This document shows, in pieces, positions 16,703 through 26,370 of a stretch of DNA of 64,000 bases. Where the stretch lies: contig CACNTW010000006.1 in NCBI GenBank assembly GCA_902623495.1, positions 1-64,000 of the forward strand, read 5' to 3'. The number at the start of each line of letters is the position of its first letter. The first letter of the stretch is position 1. Source of the DNA: an uncultured Pelagibacteraceae bacterium. GTDB taxonomy: Bacteria > Pseudomonadota > Alphaproteobacteria > Pelagibacterales > Pelagibacteraceae. A model generated the notes under the pieces. It did not search any database and was not told the DNA's origin. It saw only the letters and a program-made list of their open reading frames with translations. The position numbers and the translations under genes were made by a program.

Positions 16703-17821
16703 TTAGTTAAGCAAAGCTTTGTGAGCTGGTAAATAATCATGGCCAAATACATCTGCTACAGCTTTATGAGTAACGCCTCCTTTAAATACATTTAATCCTG
16801 CTTGAAAATTTTGATCATCATTTAAAGCTTTTAAGTAACCATCTTTTGCTAATTTAGATAAAAAAGGAAGTGTTGCTTTGTTTAAGGCAATTGTTGATGT
16901 TCTAGGAACACCGCCAGGCATGTTTGCAACGCAATAATGAATTATATCATCTATTATAAAAGTTGGTTCTGCAAAGGTAGTGGGTTTACTGGTTTCAACA
17001 CATCCTCCTTGATCAATTGCAACATCTACAATCACTGATCCCCTTTTCATTTTTTTTAACATATTTTTTGTAACTAATTTTGGTGCCTCAGCTCCTGGTA
17101 TCAAAACACCACCTACTAACAAATCACATTCGGAAATTAATTTTTCTAAATCAGTTTTATCACTTAAATTAGGTATTATTTTATCTCCAAACATTTGGGT
17201 AAGTTCGTTTAATCTTTTTTCAGATTTATCTACAATATTAACTTTGGCTTTCATGCCTGTTGCAATTATAGCAGCATTTTCTCCTACTACTCCACCTCCA
17301 AGTATAACTACATTTCCAGGCTCTACACCAGGAGCTCCTCCTAACAAAAGACCACGGCCTTTTTGATTTTTTTCTAAACAATGTGCACCCGCTTGTACTG
17401 ACATTCTTCCAGCTACTGCACTCATTGGTGCTAACAAAGGAAGTCTTCCGTTATTATCTGTGACTGTTTCATAAGCGATGCATATTGATTTGCTGTCTAT
17501 TAAACCTTGTGTCAGTTCCTTGGCTGCAGCAAGATGAAGATACGTAAAGACAACTTGATTTTCTCTTATCATTCTTACTTCGCTAGATTGTGGCTCTTTA
17601 ACTTTAACAATGATGTCGGAGTCGTTAAATATATCTTCAGCTGTATTAACTATTTTTGCTCCACTTGATACGTAATGATCGTTTTCAAATCCTGCTTCAA
17701 AACCTCCATTATTTTCAATTAAAACTTCGTGGCCATTAGAAGTTAGTGTCTTTACACTTTCGGGAGTGAGTCCAATTCTATTTTCTTGAGGCTTTATTTC
17801 TTTTGGAACCCCGATTTTCAT
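16703..17821 (-). CDS. ald: Alanine dehydrogenase
   Basis: A 372-residue NAD-dependent enzyme interconverting alanine and pyruvate plus ammonia. It begins MKIGVPKEIKPQENRIGLTP, the N-terminal signature of the Ald/PNT family, with catalytic lysine/histidine regions (FTYLHLAAA about 89-97) and the Rossmann turn VILGGGVVGENAA about 172-184. Length is standard for Ald and too short for transhydrogenase alpha. It lies 9 bases after the aminotransferase gene. The pair makes a cycle: the transaminase uses pyruvate as amino acceptor and Ald regenerates it, releasing ammonium. Confidence 0.95.
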   Translation of the reverse strand: MKIGVPKEIKPQENRIGLTPESVKTLTSNGHEVLIENNGGFEAGFENDHYVSSGAKIVNTAEDIFNDSDIIVKVKEPQSSEVRMIRENQVVFTYLHLAAAKELTQGLIDSKSICIAYETVTDNNGRLPLLAPMSAVAGRMSVQAGAHCLEKNQKGRGLLLGGAPGVEPGNVVILGGGVVGENAAIIATGMKAKVNIVDKSEKRLNELTQMFGDKIIPNLSDKTDLEKLISECDLLVGGVLIPGAEAPKLVTKNMLKKMKRGSVIVDVAIDQGGCVETSKPTTFAEPTFIIDDIIHYCVANMPGGVPRTSTIALNKATLPFLSKLAKDGYLKALNDDQNFQAGLNVFKGGVTHKAVADVFGHDYLPAHKALLN

Positions 17822-17830
17822 AGAATTAAA

Positions 17831-19174
17831 TTAATTTTTTTTGCTTTTTGAATAATTTGTAATACCAGTTCTTAGTTTCTCGATTATTTCATCAATATGT
17901 TTTTTTTCACAGATAAACATTGGAGCAATAATTAAACAATCTCCAGTCGCTTTAAAGTTAACTCCTGCATCATAACAGTGTTTGAAACATGTAAATCCTG
18001 CTGCGCCAGGTTTTTTATGCATTTTAATATCAATACCACCCATCATTCCATAACCTCTTATGTTATCAACAACATCAATATCTTTTAAAGACATTAAACC
18101 TTCTTGGAAATATGGAGATAAATTTTTTGCTCTATTAAAGATGTCATCTTTTTCAAAAATATCTTGAACCGCTAAGCCTGCAGCAACTGAAACTGGAATT
18201 CCAGAGTAAGTGTAACCGTGAAATAGTTCTATTGTTCCTTTTGGAGATCCATCCATAACCGTGTCGTAAATTTCTTCTTTACACGCAACTGCACCTAAGG
18301 GACTTATTCCATTTGTTGTTGCTTTAGCCATTGTTATAATATCAGGTGTAACTCCGTATTCTTGCGATGCAAAAGGCGAACCTGTTCTTCCCCATCCTGT
18401 AATAACTTCGTCAAAAACTAATAAAATACCATGCTTATCGCAAATTTCTCTTAGTCTTTGCAAATATCCTTTTGGTGGAACTAAAGTTCCTGTTGATCCA
18501 GCAATTGGTTCAACAATACAAGCTGCTATATTTTCTGAACCAAAATTTGTACAAATTCTCTCAAGATCTTCTGCCATTTCTGCACCAGTTTCAGGTTGAC
18601 CTGAAACAAATTTATGTTCAGGTAAATGCGTATGTCTCATGTGAAGAACGCCTGGCATCAAAACATTGGCAAATGTTTTCACATTGTTAATCATTCCACC
18701 AACAGAAGTAGCTCCGATATTCATCCCGTGATAACCTCTTTCTCTTCCAACAAACCTAAATCTATGTCCTTCACCTCTTGCTTTATGATATGCAACTGCA
18801 ATTTTAATTGCAGTCTCTACAGCAGTAGATCCACAAATTGTGTAAAAAATTCTATTTAAATTTCCTGGCGTATGTTTAGAAATTTTTGTTGCAAGTTCAA
18901 ATGAACCACCAAAACCCTGTTGAAATGGTTGAGCATAGTCTAATTTTTTTAATTGATTTGTAATTGCATTAATAATTTCTTCTCTTCCATGGCCTAAAGG
19001 ATTACAAAATAATCCCGAGCTTGCATCTATCTGAGTTTGACCTTGATGATTTTTTAAATAAACACCTTTTGCTTCTACAATTAATCTCGGAGACTCTTTA
19101 AAATCTCTATTGGATGTAAATGGCATCCAATGTTCATTTAAAGAATTTGGTATTTGAGGTTTTTCTGAACTCAT
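17831..19174 (-). CDS. tpa: Class III omega-amino acid:pyruvate (taurine) aminotransferase
   Basis: A 447-residue fold-type I PLP aminotransferase. The Asp that binds the pyridine ring is in VFDEVITGWGRTG and the PLP lysine is in DIITMAKATTNGISPLG. The N-terminal LNEHWMPFTSNRDFK is typical of omega-amino acid:pyruvate transaminases (beta-alanine, taurine, hypotaurine). The divergent tauABC and the adjacent ald favour taurine as the in vivo substrate, giving sulfoacetaldehyde and alanine. Beta-alanine:pyruvate activity remains possible. It faces tauA across a 190-base regulatory interval. Confidence 0.85.
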   Translation of the reverse strand: MSSEKPQIPNSLNEHWMPFTSNRDFKESPRLIVEAKGVYLKNHQGQTQIDASSGLFCNPLGHGREEIINAITNQLKKLDYAQPFQQGFGGSFELATKISKHTPGNLNRIFYTICGSTAVETAIKIAVAYHKARGEGHRFRFVGRERGYHGMNIGATSVGGMINNVKTFANVLMPGVLHMRHTHLPEHKFVSGQPETGAEMAEDLERICTNFGSENIAACIVEPIAGSTGTLVPPKGYLQRLREICDKHGILLVFDEVITGWGRTGSPFASQEYGVTPDIITMAKATTNGISPLGAVACKEEIYDTVMDGSPKGTIELFHGYTYSGIPVSVAAGLAVQDIFEKDDIFNRAKNLSPYFQEGLMSLKDIDVVDNIRGYGMMGGIDIKMHKKPGAAGFTCFKHCYDAGVNFKATGDCLIIAPMFICEKKHIDEIIEKLRTGITNYSKSKKN

Positions 19175-19364
19175 AAATATGTTCGATTCATAGACTAATT
19201 ATATAAATTAACCAGTAAATTTTAGTCATACTTGCTATGTTAAATGACCGCAACTATAGGTTGTAACTTATGACTTTTGAAGCCTGTGTAATTTATTCAT
19301 CATTTACTTAAAAGAAAATTTAAACTTAAATATCGATAATTAAATTTAATTAACAGGAGATGAA
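19175..19364. promoter_or_regulatory. Divergent promoter region between tpa and tauA
   Basis: A 190-base AT-rich spacer between diverging operons, long by local standards. It contains an inverted pair GACTAA (19193-19198) / TTAGTC (19222-19227) with 23 bases between the arms. A related TATGACTTTTGA string lies near 19268. A good RBS (AGGAG, about 19352-19356) precedes tauA. The GACT-type repeats could be operator half-sites for a taurine regulator, which is not encoded nearby. Confidence 0.4.
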
Positions 19365-20306
19365 ATGAAAAAAATAGTTAGTTTCATTTTAGGAAGTTTA
19401 TTTGCTCTAAACTTAACAATCACAGCAGCAAACTCTGCTGCGAACGAAGTTAGAGTTGCATACTTTCTAGAGTGGCCAAGTCCAAATTTAGAGGACATGC
19501 AAAAAAAGAATTTTGCTAAAGCTTTAGGAGTTCCAGTAAAATGGACAAACTTCACAAATGGTGGAGCAATGACAGATGCAATGTTAGCAGGAGATATTGA
19601 TATTTCTTACTCACAAGGTTTGGTACCATTTATTAATGCTGTAAAATCAAATGCACCTATCAAACTAGTTGATATTGCAATGGAGTATGGAATGGGTGGA
19701 ACAACTTGTGTAACATCTAATGCATCAGGAATAACAAAAGCAAATGCAACTGAATTAGAAGGTAAAAAAGTTGCTGTTCCATTAGGTACTATGGCTGAGT
19801 ACGTTTTCGACGAAAGTATGAAAGTTGTCGGAGCTGACAGAAGCAAAATGGATATTATTCAAATGGACCCTGAAGAAGGTGCGGCTGCATTAGTAAGTGG
19901 AGATGTAGTAATGGCATGTCTATTTGGTGGTAATTCTATCAAAGCTGCAGTTGCTGTAGGATCAAGACTTTTAACTGTTCAAGAAGCAAGAGATGCAGGT
20001 ATTTTGGGAATAGATATTACTTCTGTAACAGACAAGTTTATGAAGGAAAATCCTGGAATGTTGAGAACTTTTATTGAAGTAACTCACGAAGCAAATGAAA
20101 GATATAGAAATGGAAAAAGCGATATGAATTCTATGTCGAAAGCTTCAGAGATGAAAGTCGCTGATATGAAAGAAACTTTAAGTGGGTTCAAATTCTTAAC
20201 TCCAGAAGAAACTAAAAAATCTATGGAAAGCGGAAACTTAGACGCGTTCTTAAAAGGAATGGGAACTCCAGGTGGAGCGGTAGACACTAGTTTCTTACCT
20301 TTATAA
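19365..20306 (+). CDS. tauA: Taurine-type ABC substrate-binding protein
   Basis: A 313-residue periplasmic protein with a signal peptide (residues 1-25, LNLTITAANSA). It shows the TauA/SsuA/NMT1-like fold: VRVAYFLEWPSPN at the first strand, GDIDISYSQGLVPFINAV as ligand-loop region, and KKVAVPLGTMAEYVFDE. In alphaproteobacteria such proteins bind taurine or related sulfonates. The ATPase and permease genes follow after a stem-loop. The strong RBS at 19352 and the stem-loop after the stop suggest that this component is made in excess of the membrane parts. Confidence 0.88.
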   Translation: MKKIVSFILGSLFALNLTITAANSAANEVRVAYFLEWPSPNLEDMQKKNFAKALGVPVKWTNFTNGGAMTDAMLAGDIDISYSQGLVPFINAVKSNAPIKLVDIAMEYGMGGTTCVTSNASGITKANATELEGKKVAVPLGTMAEYVFDESMKVVGADRSKMDIIQMDPEEGAAALVSGDVVMACLFGGNSIKAAVAVGSRLLTVQEARDAGILGIDITSVTDKFMKENPGMLRTFIEVTHEANERYRNGKSDMNSMSKASEMKVADMKETLSGFKFLTPEETKKSMESGNLDAFLKGMGTPGGAVDTSFLPL

Positions 20307-20326
20307 TTTAAAGATTAGAATAATTT

Positions 20327-20360
20327 AATAGGCGCCAATTTTATTGGTGCCTATTTTTTT
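20327..20360 (+). terminator. Stem-loop with T-run after tauA
   Basis: AATAGGCGCCAAT (20327-20339) pairs with ATTGGTGCCTATT (20343-20355), one G-T wobble, three-base loop, followed by seven T (20354-20360). It has the form of an intrinsic terminator inside the operon between tauA and tauB. Partial read-through would set the ratio of binding protein to transporter. Confidence 0.85.
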
Positions 20361-20388
20361 AAGTAAATATTTTATATAAAGTCAACTA

Positions 20389-21186
20389 ATGAGTGATTTA
20401 ATATCTCAAAATCTAAACATGATTTTCAAAACTCCAAAAGGAGAGACTGTTCATGCTTTAAAAGATTTAAATTTCAAATTAAAAAAAGGAGAACTATTAA
20501 CTGTTCTTGGGCCTTCTGGTTGTGGAAAAACAACTTTGTTAAATATTGCAGCTGGTTTCTTAAGACCGACATCTGGAAATATAACTTTGAACGGTAAAGA
20601 AATTGATGGACCTGGAGTTGAAAGAGGAATGGTTTTTCAACAAGGTGCATTATTTGAATGGTTGACTGTTGCAGAGAATGTAAACTTTGGTCTTAGAATG
20701 AAAAAAAAAGATCCTATAGAAACTTCAAAAAAAGTAGACGAGTGGCTAGAAATTGTTGGCTTAAAAGGATTTGGAAATACCCCAACTTATCAATTATCTG
20801 GTGGAATGCAGCAAAGAGTAGCTCTTGCAAGGTGTTTAATTAATGATCCTGATTTGATTTTAATGGATGAGCCTTTGGGTGCCCTTGATGCTTTAACAAG
20901 AGAAAAAATGCAATCTTTAGTTTTGAAAATTTGGAAGGAAACTGGAAAAACAATTATTTTAATTACTCACTCAGTTGAGGAAGCACTACTGCTTGGTGAA
21001 AGGTTGTACGTAATGGCACCAAGACCAGGTAGGATACATAAAGAATATAATCTTCCATTTGCAGAGATGGGATTAAAAGAAGATTTAAGAGAAATAAAAA
21101 AAAATAAAGATTTTTCATCAAAAAGAGAAGAAATTTTATCCATGATTTGGAACATGGAGGAAGAAATTATGGGAAAAGAAAATTAA
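20389..21186 (+). CDS. tauB: Taurine-type ABC transporter ATPase
   Basis: A 265-residue nucleotide-binding subunit of the nitrate/sulfonate/taurine class. Walker A is GPSGCGKTT, the ABC signature LSGGMQQRVALARCL, Walker B LILMDEPLGALD and the switch histidine ITHSVEEAL. The RVFQQGALFEWLTV-like segment (GMVFQQGALFEWLTVAENV) is the Q-loop typical of TauB/SsuB. It drives import by the permease encoded directly next, with the stop and next start adjacent (21186/21187). Confidence 0.92.
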   Translation: MSDLISQNLNMIFKTPKGETVHALKDLNFKLKKGELLTVLGPSGCGKTTLLNIAAGFLRPTSGNITLNGKEIDGPGVERGMVFQQGALFEWLTVAENVNFGLRMKKKDPIETSKKVDEWLEIVGLKGFGNTPTYQLSGGMQQRVALARCLINDPDLILMDEPLGALDALTREKMQSLVLKIWKETGKTIILITHSVEEALLLGERLYVMAPRPGRIHKEYNLPFAEMGLKEDLREIKKNKDFSSKREEILSMIWNMEEEIMGKEN

Positions 21187-23112
21187 ATGTTTACTCAAAT
21201 AATAACAATATTAATTCTTGTATCAATTATCGGGTGCATACTTTATGGAAGACGTTTAATAAAAACTGAAAAAGTTGATGCAGTTTTTGGAAATCCAGAA
21301 AGAGCAAAAGGTGGAACTCATTGGATAATTGTTGGAAGCAGTGCAATATTGTTGGTTTGGCTTTATTATTCTTGGGATATTGCAAAAGGATTTTATCCAA
21401 AATCAGCAAATGAATTATGTCAGGTCGCAAAAATAAATGAGTCTTTACTAGGATTAAAATATCAATTTCCAATTGAAGAAAGAGAATTCAAAAGTACTTC
21501 AATAATAAAAATAGAAAATAAAAATCTTAAAAAAATAAGTTTGGAAATTCAAAATTCGTCAGATTTAAGCAACTTACAGAAAACTGCATTAGTTGGTTTT
21601 ATTAATAAAACAAACAAATTAATTCCATTACTTACTAACGATAATCTAATGGAGATTAACACAAAAATTAAAATAGATGAGATGACTGATGAAATTATAT
21701 TGTTAAGCACTAATTTTCAAAAGAAAGATTATCCATTTGAAACACCAGAGCAAAAAAATAAAAGACTAAAGGCAATTGCTGAGCAAGGAAGCTGGGGCAT
21801 AGTAACTGTAAGTGCCGGTACAGGATCAATAGAAAACACTATTGAAGTGCCTTTAGTACCTGAAACTGATAGAGGGTTAAAATTTCACGCTGCAGCTGAA
21901 CAATTAAAAAAAATTAATGATAAATTTTTTAAATTAAGAAACCATAATCCTCAATTCAAAAATGCAATAAAAGAACTTAAATCAGAGATAAAATTATATA
22001 GAAAAAATTTAGATGACACTGAGGAAGTGGCATCTACTTACGCAAAAAACATTGTAAAAATTGCAAGAAGAATTGAATTTGCAAGTATTTATCCACCAAA
22101 TGCTCTTAATGAAATGCAAAATGCAATTATTGAATTTGATAATCTTCAAAAAACTGAGCAAGGGGGTTTAAGATTAATTGACATTCTTTTATTCCCTGCA
22201 GGAACTATAGTTGCAAGTGGCCCTAGTTGTTCTGAGCAAGGTTCGGGTAGATGGTTACCAAAACCCTCGGATACACTTAATAAATTTATTTTAATGTCTA
22301 AGCCAAGTGTAGGTTACAAAAATATCCCACTTCTTTGGATTGATATGATGGATGTAAGCCAAATAATTGGCTTTATATTGCCAGATTGGATAGCTGATGT
22401 TTTGCCTGGAGAATATCCAGTTCACACTAAAGATGGCGTTGTTAAGCAAAATTTTAAAGGGAAAGTTTTAAAAATTGTTACTGGCGATTTTAAATTATTT
22501 AAAATTCCTGTTCCATATGGACATATCTGGGATTCATTTTTAAGAGTTTTTCTTGGATTAGTTTTTGGAATATTGATTGGTGTACCATTGGGACTTTTCA
22601 TGGGTTTAAATAGATTTGCTAAAGGTTTCTTTGATCCATTAATTGAACTTTACAGACCAGTTCCACCACTTGCATGGGCACCTTTGATTATTTCTGTTCT
22701 CGGAATTGATAATACTGGAAAAGTATTTTTATTATTTATGGTTTCATTATCTATAATGATTATTTCAGCTAGAGCTGGAGCTTCGGGCACACAGTTATCT
22801 AAAATTCATGCAGCACATTCTCTTGGTGCTTCTAAAAGACAAATACTTAGATATGTTATTTTTCCAAATTCTTTACCTGAAATTTTAACAGGTATTAGAG
22901 TGGCGGTTGGTATGTGTTGGGGGACTTTAGTTGCAGCAGAATTTTTAGCAGGCACAACTGGAATTGGATTTGTTGAAAATGTTGCCAAAAAGTATTTTCA
23001 ATACGAAGTAATTTGGATAACCATTTTTATTATGGGTATGTTGGGTCTTCTTTTTGACTTAACTTTGAGAAAAATTATAGATAAGACTATACCTTGGAGA
23101 GGCAAAGGTTAA
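21187..23112 (+). CDS. tauC: Taurine-type permease with large N-terminal extension
   Basis: A 641-residue permease, more than twice the usual TauC length of about 250-280. The last roughly 200 residues are a normal binding-protein-dependent permease domain (GLVFGILIGVPLGLFMGLNR, the EAA-type loop AAHSLGASKRQILRYVIFP). Ahead of it are two membrane helices (about 3-20 and 46-66) and about 360 polar residues, rich in Lys/Glu and helical in appearance, with two cysteines, a SAGTGSIENTIEV stretch and FPAGTIVASGPSCSEQG. The extension should face the periplasm, perhaps contacting the binding protein. It is one uninterrupted frame, not an assembly join. Confidence 0.85.
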   Translation: MFTQIITILILVSIIGCILYGRRLIKTEKVDAVFGNPERAKGGTHWIIVGSSAILLVWLYYSWDIAKGFYPKSANELCQVAKINESLLGLKYQFPIEEREFKSTSIIKIENKNLKKISLEIQNSSDLSNLQKTALVGFINKTNKLIPLLTNDNLMEINTKIKIDEMTDEIILLSTNFQKKDYPFETPEQKNKRLKAIAEQGSWGIVTVSAGTGSIENTIEVPLVPETDRGLKFHAAAEQLKKINDKFFKLRNHNPQFKNAIKELKSEIKLYRKNLDDTEEVASTYAKNIVKIARRIEFASIYPPNALNEMQNAIIEFDNLQKTEQGGLRLIDILLFPAGTIVASGPSCSEQGSGRWLPKPSDTLNKFILMSKPSVGYKNIPLLWIDMMDVSQIIGFILPDWIADVLPGEYPVHTKDGVVKQNFKGKVLKIVTGDFKLFKIPVPYGHIWDSFLRVFLGLVFGILIGVPLGLFMGLNRFAKGFFDPLIELYRPVPPLAWAPLIISVLGIDNTGKVFLLFMVSLSIMIISARAGASGTQLSKIHAAHSLGASKRQILRYVIFPNSLPEILTGIRVAVGMCWGTLVAAEFLAGTTGIGFVENVAKKYFQYEVIWITIFIMGMLGLLFDLTLRKIIDKTIPWRGKG

Positions 23113-23115
23113 TCC

Positions 23116-24171
23116 TTAATCGTCAAGTAAACGTAATTCTTTTTCGTCGAATTTTAAATAAACGTTTTCTCCAACATTAAATATTTCATTTGTATCGCTA
23201 GAAACTACGTAAATTTTACCGACTTTTGAATTAACTATATACTGATAACTATTTCCAACGAATGACGCATTATTAACAGATGCATATATTGAGTTTTCTT
23301 CAGGACTTTTTGAAATAGTTATTTTTTCTGGTCTTAAAGAGACGGAAACTGAACTTTCTAATTTTTGATCACTTTCTATTTTAATTTTCATTTCTGCTAA
23401 TTGAATCTCATAAATATTATTATTTTGATTAATGATTTCAGCTTTAACAACATTTGCGTCTCCTATGAAATTGGCTACAAATTTAGTTTTAGGAAAGTTA
23501 TACAATTCTTTTGGGCTACCTTGTTGAGCAATAATAGCATTGTTCATTACAATTACTTTATCAGAAATTGCTAATGCTTCCTCTTGATCGTGAGTTACAT
23601 AAATTGTAGTTACTCCAAGTTTTTGTTGAATTTCTCTAATATCCTCTCTTACTTGTCTTCTTAATTTTGCATCTAAATTAGATAAAGGCTCGTCAAAGAG
23701 TAGAACCTTAGGTTTCAGTACAATTGCTCTTGCAACAGCTACTCTTTGTTGCTGACCTCCAGATAGCTCTGAGGGCATCCTATTTTCATAACCTTCTAAA
23801 TTAACTAACTTAAGAGTTTCTAAAGACTTTTCTGTAAATTCTTCTTTTGGAACATTTATCATCTTTAAACCATACGATACATTTTCAAGCACACTCATAT
23901 GTGGAAACAAAGCATAAGACTGAAATACCATAGATACATCTCTATCTGTTGCTGGTAATAATGTTACATCTTCATTTTCTACTAAAATTCTGCCACTAGT
24001 AGCTCTTTCTAGACCGGCAATAATTCTTAAAGAAGTAGTTTTTCCGCATCCAGAAGGACCTAGTAATGTAGTCAGTGTTCCTGCTTCAAAAGTACAACTC
24101 ACATTATCAACAGCAACAGTCTCATTAAATTTTTTTGTAATATTTTCAAATTTTACTTCTGCTTTTTTCAT
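23116..24171 (-). CDS. Iron-type ABC transporter ATPase
   Basis: A 351-residue ATPase of the FbpC/PotA/SfuC class: Walker A GPSGCGKTT, signature LSGGQQQRVAVARAI, Walker B VLLFDEPLSNLDAKLR and switch THDQEEALAIS. About 110 residues of TOBE-like regulatory domain follow (QGSPKELYNFPKTKFVANFI, SVSLRPEKITI). It pairs with the permease overlapping by one base and the binding protein upstream. Ferric iron is the usual annotation in SAR11 (sfuC), but polyamine or phosphosugar relatives share this architecture. Confidence 0.85.
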   Translation of the reverse strand: MKKAEVKFENITKKFNETVAVDNVSCTFEAGTLTTLLGPSGCGKTTSLRIIAGLERATSGRILVENEDVTLLPATDRDVSMVFQSYALFPHMSVLENVSYGLKMINVPKEEFTEKSLETLKLVNLEGYENRMPSELSGGQQQRVAVARAIVLKPKVLLFDEPLSNLDAKLRRQVREDIREIQQKLGVTTIYVTHDQEEALAISDKVIVMNNAIIAQQGSPKELYNFPKTKFVANFIGDANVVKAEIINQNNNIYEIQLAEMKIKIESDQKLESSVSVSLRPEKITISKSPEENSIYASVNNASFVGNSYQYIVNSKVGKIYVVSSDTNEIFNVGENVYLKFDEKELRLLDD

Positions 24172-26369
24172 TATCCAAAATTTCCTTGTAATATTCCCTC
24201 TGTTTGCTCTCTTCTCCCTAATTTACGTTTACCTATTATTAATTGCATTAATGTTATTGTAAATAACATAACAACAATTAATGCAGAAGAATAAACAATT
24301 GCTAGACCATAATCATTGTTTTCTAATCTTCCTAATATATATGAGACAGCTAAATCATAATTAGCACTCACAAGAAATATAACAGCACTAATTGCCGTCA
24401 TTGCTCTAACAAAACTAAAAACTAAAGAAGCAGTAATTGCAGGTTTAAGCAATGGGAGAATTACATTCCTAAATGTTTGAGAACTAGATGCATTCAATGT
24501 TGATGATGCTTCATCTAAATGAGGATCTAATTGATTCATTGAAGCTATACCTGCCCTAACCCCAACAGGCATATTTCTGAATACAAAAGCGATTACCAAA
24601 ATAATTCCTGTTCCTGTAAGTTCAAGTGGCGGAACATTAAACGCAAAAACGTAACTCACACCAATAACACTTCCAGGTATTGCAAAACTTAACATCGTGC
24701 CGAATTCGAAAGCATTTTTTCCTTTAAATTTGTGTCTTGTAAGAAGATATGCTGTTAAAATACCTATTGCAGCAGTGGGAAATGATGAAATTAATGCTAT
24801 CGCAAAAGTAGTGTTAAAAGAATTCCACGCGGTACCAGTCCACAAAATTCCTCTTTCTTTAACCCATTCAACACTAAATGCTTCAATATAATGTCTTAAC
24901 GTAAAACTGTGATCGACACCCCACATTTCTACAAATCCACCAAACATAATCATAATATAAATTATAAATGTAAGGAGCGCCCAAGGTAGAACAGTTGAGT
25001 AAATTATCCACTTAGTATTATTTGGTAATTCAGGATGAACTCCACTATCACCTTTGCCAGAAATTGAAATATAGGATTTTTTTCCCAACCATTGGTTCTG
25101 AAGATAAAATACTACCAGAACAACGGTTAATAAAATCATTGCTAATATTGCAGCTTTTGTTTCATCATACTGTGCACCCACAATTGCAAAGAATATTTCT
25201 GTAGATAAAACATCATATTCGGCACCTAACACTAGTGGATTTCCAAAATCAGCTAAGCTTTCAATAAAGCCAAGCAAAAATGCATTGGCAATTCCAGGTC
25301 TCATTAAAGGCAATGTAACAGTTTTAAAAACTTGCCATTTTGAAGCTCTCAATGTTTGTGAAGCCTCTTCCATTGCAGGACTTACACTTTCAACAACTCC
25401 TATTAAAACTAAAAAAGCAATAGGTGTAAAAGCTAGAGTTTGTGCAAACCATATTCCTGGTAAACCATAAATCCATCTCGAGGGCTCTATCTCGAAAGCC
25501 CATTCAAGAAAAGAACTTACAACTCCCGTTCTACCAAATAAAATTATTATCGCTAAACCAATTACAAATGGAGGAGTTATGATTGGTAAAACAGATAAAA
25601 TTCTAATCGTTTTTTTAAATTTAAAACTTGTTCTTGCAATTAATAAAGCAAAACCTAAACCCAAAATTGTTGAAGAGAAAGCTGTAAGTGTTCCCATAGT
25701 AACGGTGTTCCAAAAAACACCACATGCATAATCACTATACAAACAATCAAGACCCCAAATTCCTTTATTAAATATTTTGGTTGAAAAATTACTGATTTCA
25801 TATCCACCCTCTGTGCCTTTAAAGGCAACAGCAAACATTCTAAAAATAGGAAAAAAAACAAAAGTTGAAACTAAAATAATTATGCTTCCTATACTTCCTA
25901 CAATAAAATTGTCTCCATTCAACCACCCACGTGAGGATAGCCCGTGTGTAATATAAAAAATAAATGTAGAGCATAAAAGAACTGCACCAGACCCTACTCC
26001 AAATTGATTTTCTACATCGCCAAAAATCGATTGAAAGATTTCAAAATTCCACCCTCTTATACCAATTGAAAACCCCTGAAGAATAAAATAAAAAATGCCA
26101 AACAATCCTGAGTACAAGAAAATTTTGGAATAAATGGGATTACTCTGATTTAATTTTAAGGTTGATAATGGAAAAAATAAAGGAACAACTAAAGGAAGAA
26201 GCCAATATTTTTTATTAATAAATACCTGTGGTAATACAGAACCATAATCTTCTAAAGAATATTCTAATATCCAGTTTATTGAGAAAAACCCGTCACCTGT
26301 TACATACCATGGAAATATTAGGAAACCCAATACTCCGATGAGCATCCAACAGATAACGAGCCCTCTCAT
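24171..26369 (-). CDS. Iron-type ABC permease, fused double domain
   Basis: A 732-residue membrane protein carrying two binding-protein-dependent permease domains (EAA-type loops EEASQTLRASKWQVFKTVTL and DEASSTLNASSSQTFRNVIL), as in FbpB/SfuB. An additional hydrophobic region of about 170 residues with several helices lies at the N-terminus. It would form the whole membrane channel of the importer as a single chain. The gene is 8 bases after the binding-protein gene and overlaps the ATPase gene by one base. Confidence 0.85.
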   Translation of the reverse strand: MRGLVICWMLIGVLGFLIFPWYVTGDGFFSINWILEYSLEDYGSVLPQVFINKKYWLLPLVVPLFFPLSTLKLNQSNPIYSKIFLYSGLFGIFYFILQGFSIGIRGWNFEIFQSIFGDVENQFGVGSGAVLLCSTFIFYITHGLSSRGWLNGDNFIVGSIGSIIILVSTFVFFPIFRMFAVAFKGTEGGYEISNFSTKIFNKGIWGLDCLYSDYACGVFWNTVTMGTLTAFSSTILGLGFALLIARTSFKFKKTIRILSVLPIITPPFVIGLAIIILFGRTGVVSSFLEWAFEIEPSRWIYGLPGIWFAQTLAFTPIAFLVLIGVVESVSPAMEEASQTLRASKWQVFKTVTLPLMRPGIANAFLLGFIESLADFGNPLVLGAEYDVLSTEIFFAIVGAQYDETKAAILAMILLTVVLVVFYLQNQWLGKKSYISISGKGDSGVHPELPNNTKWIIYSTVLPWALLTFIIYIMIMFGGFVEMWGVDHSFTLRHYIEAFSVEWVKERGILWTGTAWNSFNTTFAIALISSFPTAAIGILTAYLLTRHKFKGKNAFEFGTMLSFAIPGSVIGVSYVFAFNVPPLELTGTGIILVIAFVFRNMPVGVRAGIASMNQLDPHLDEASSTLNASSSQTFRNVILPLLKPAITASLVFSFVRAMTAISAVIFLVSANYDLAVSYILGRLENNDYGLAIVYSSALIVVMLFTITLMQLIIGKRKLGRREQTEGILQGNFG

Positions 26370-26370
26370 T

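Noticed and set aside
18472-18859. Plus-strand frames opposite the aminotransferase gene
   Set aside because: The aminotransferase is full length and conserved throughout, and the frames have no RBS, so they are antisense shadows.
21187-23112. Possible frameshift or gene fusion artefact in the tauC-type gene
   Set aside because: The frame is continuous, the extension has its own helices and coding composition, and no RBS-plus-ATG is evident just before the permease domain.
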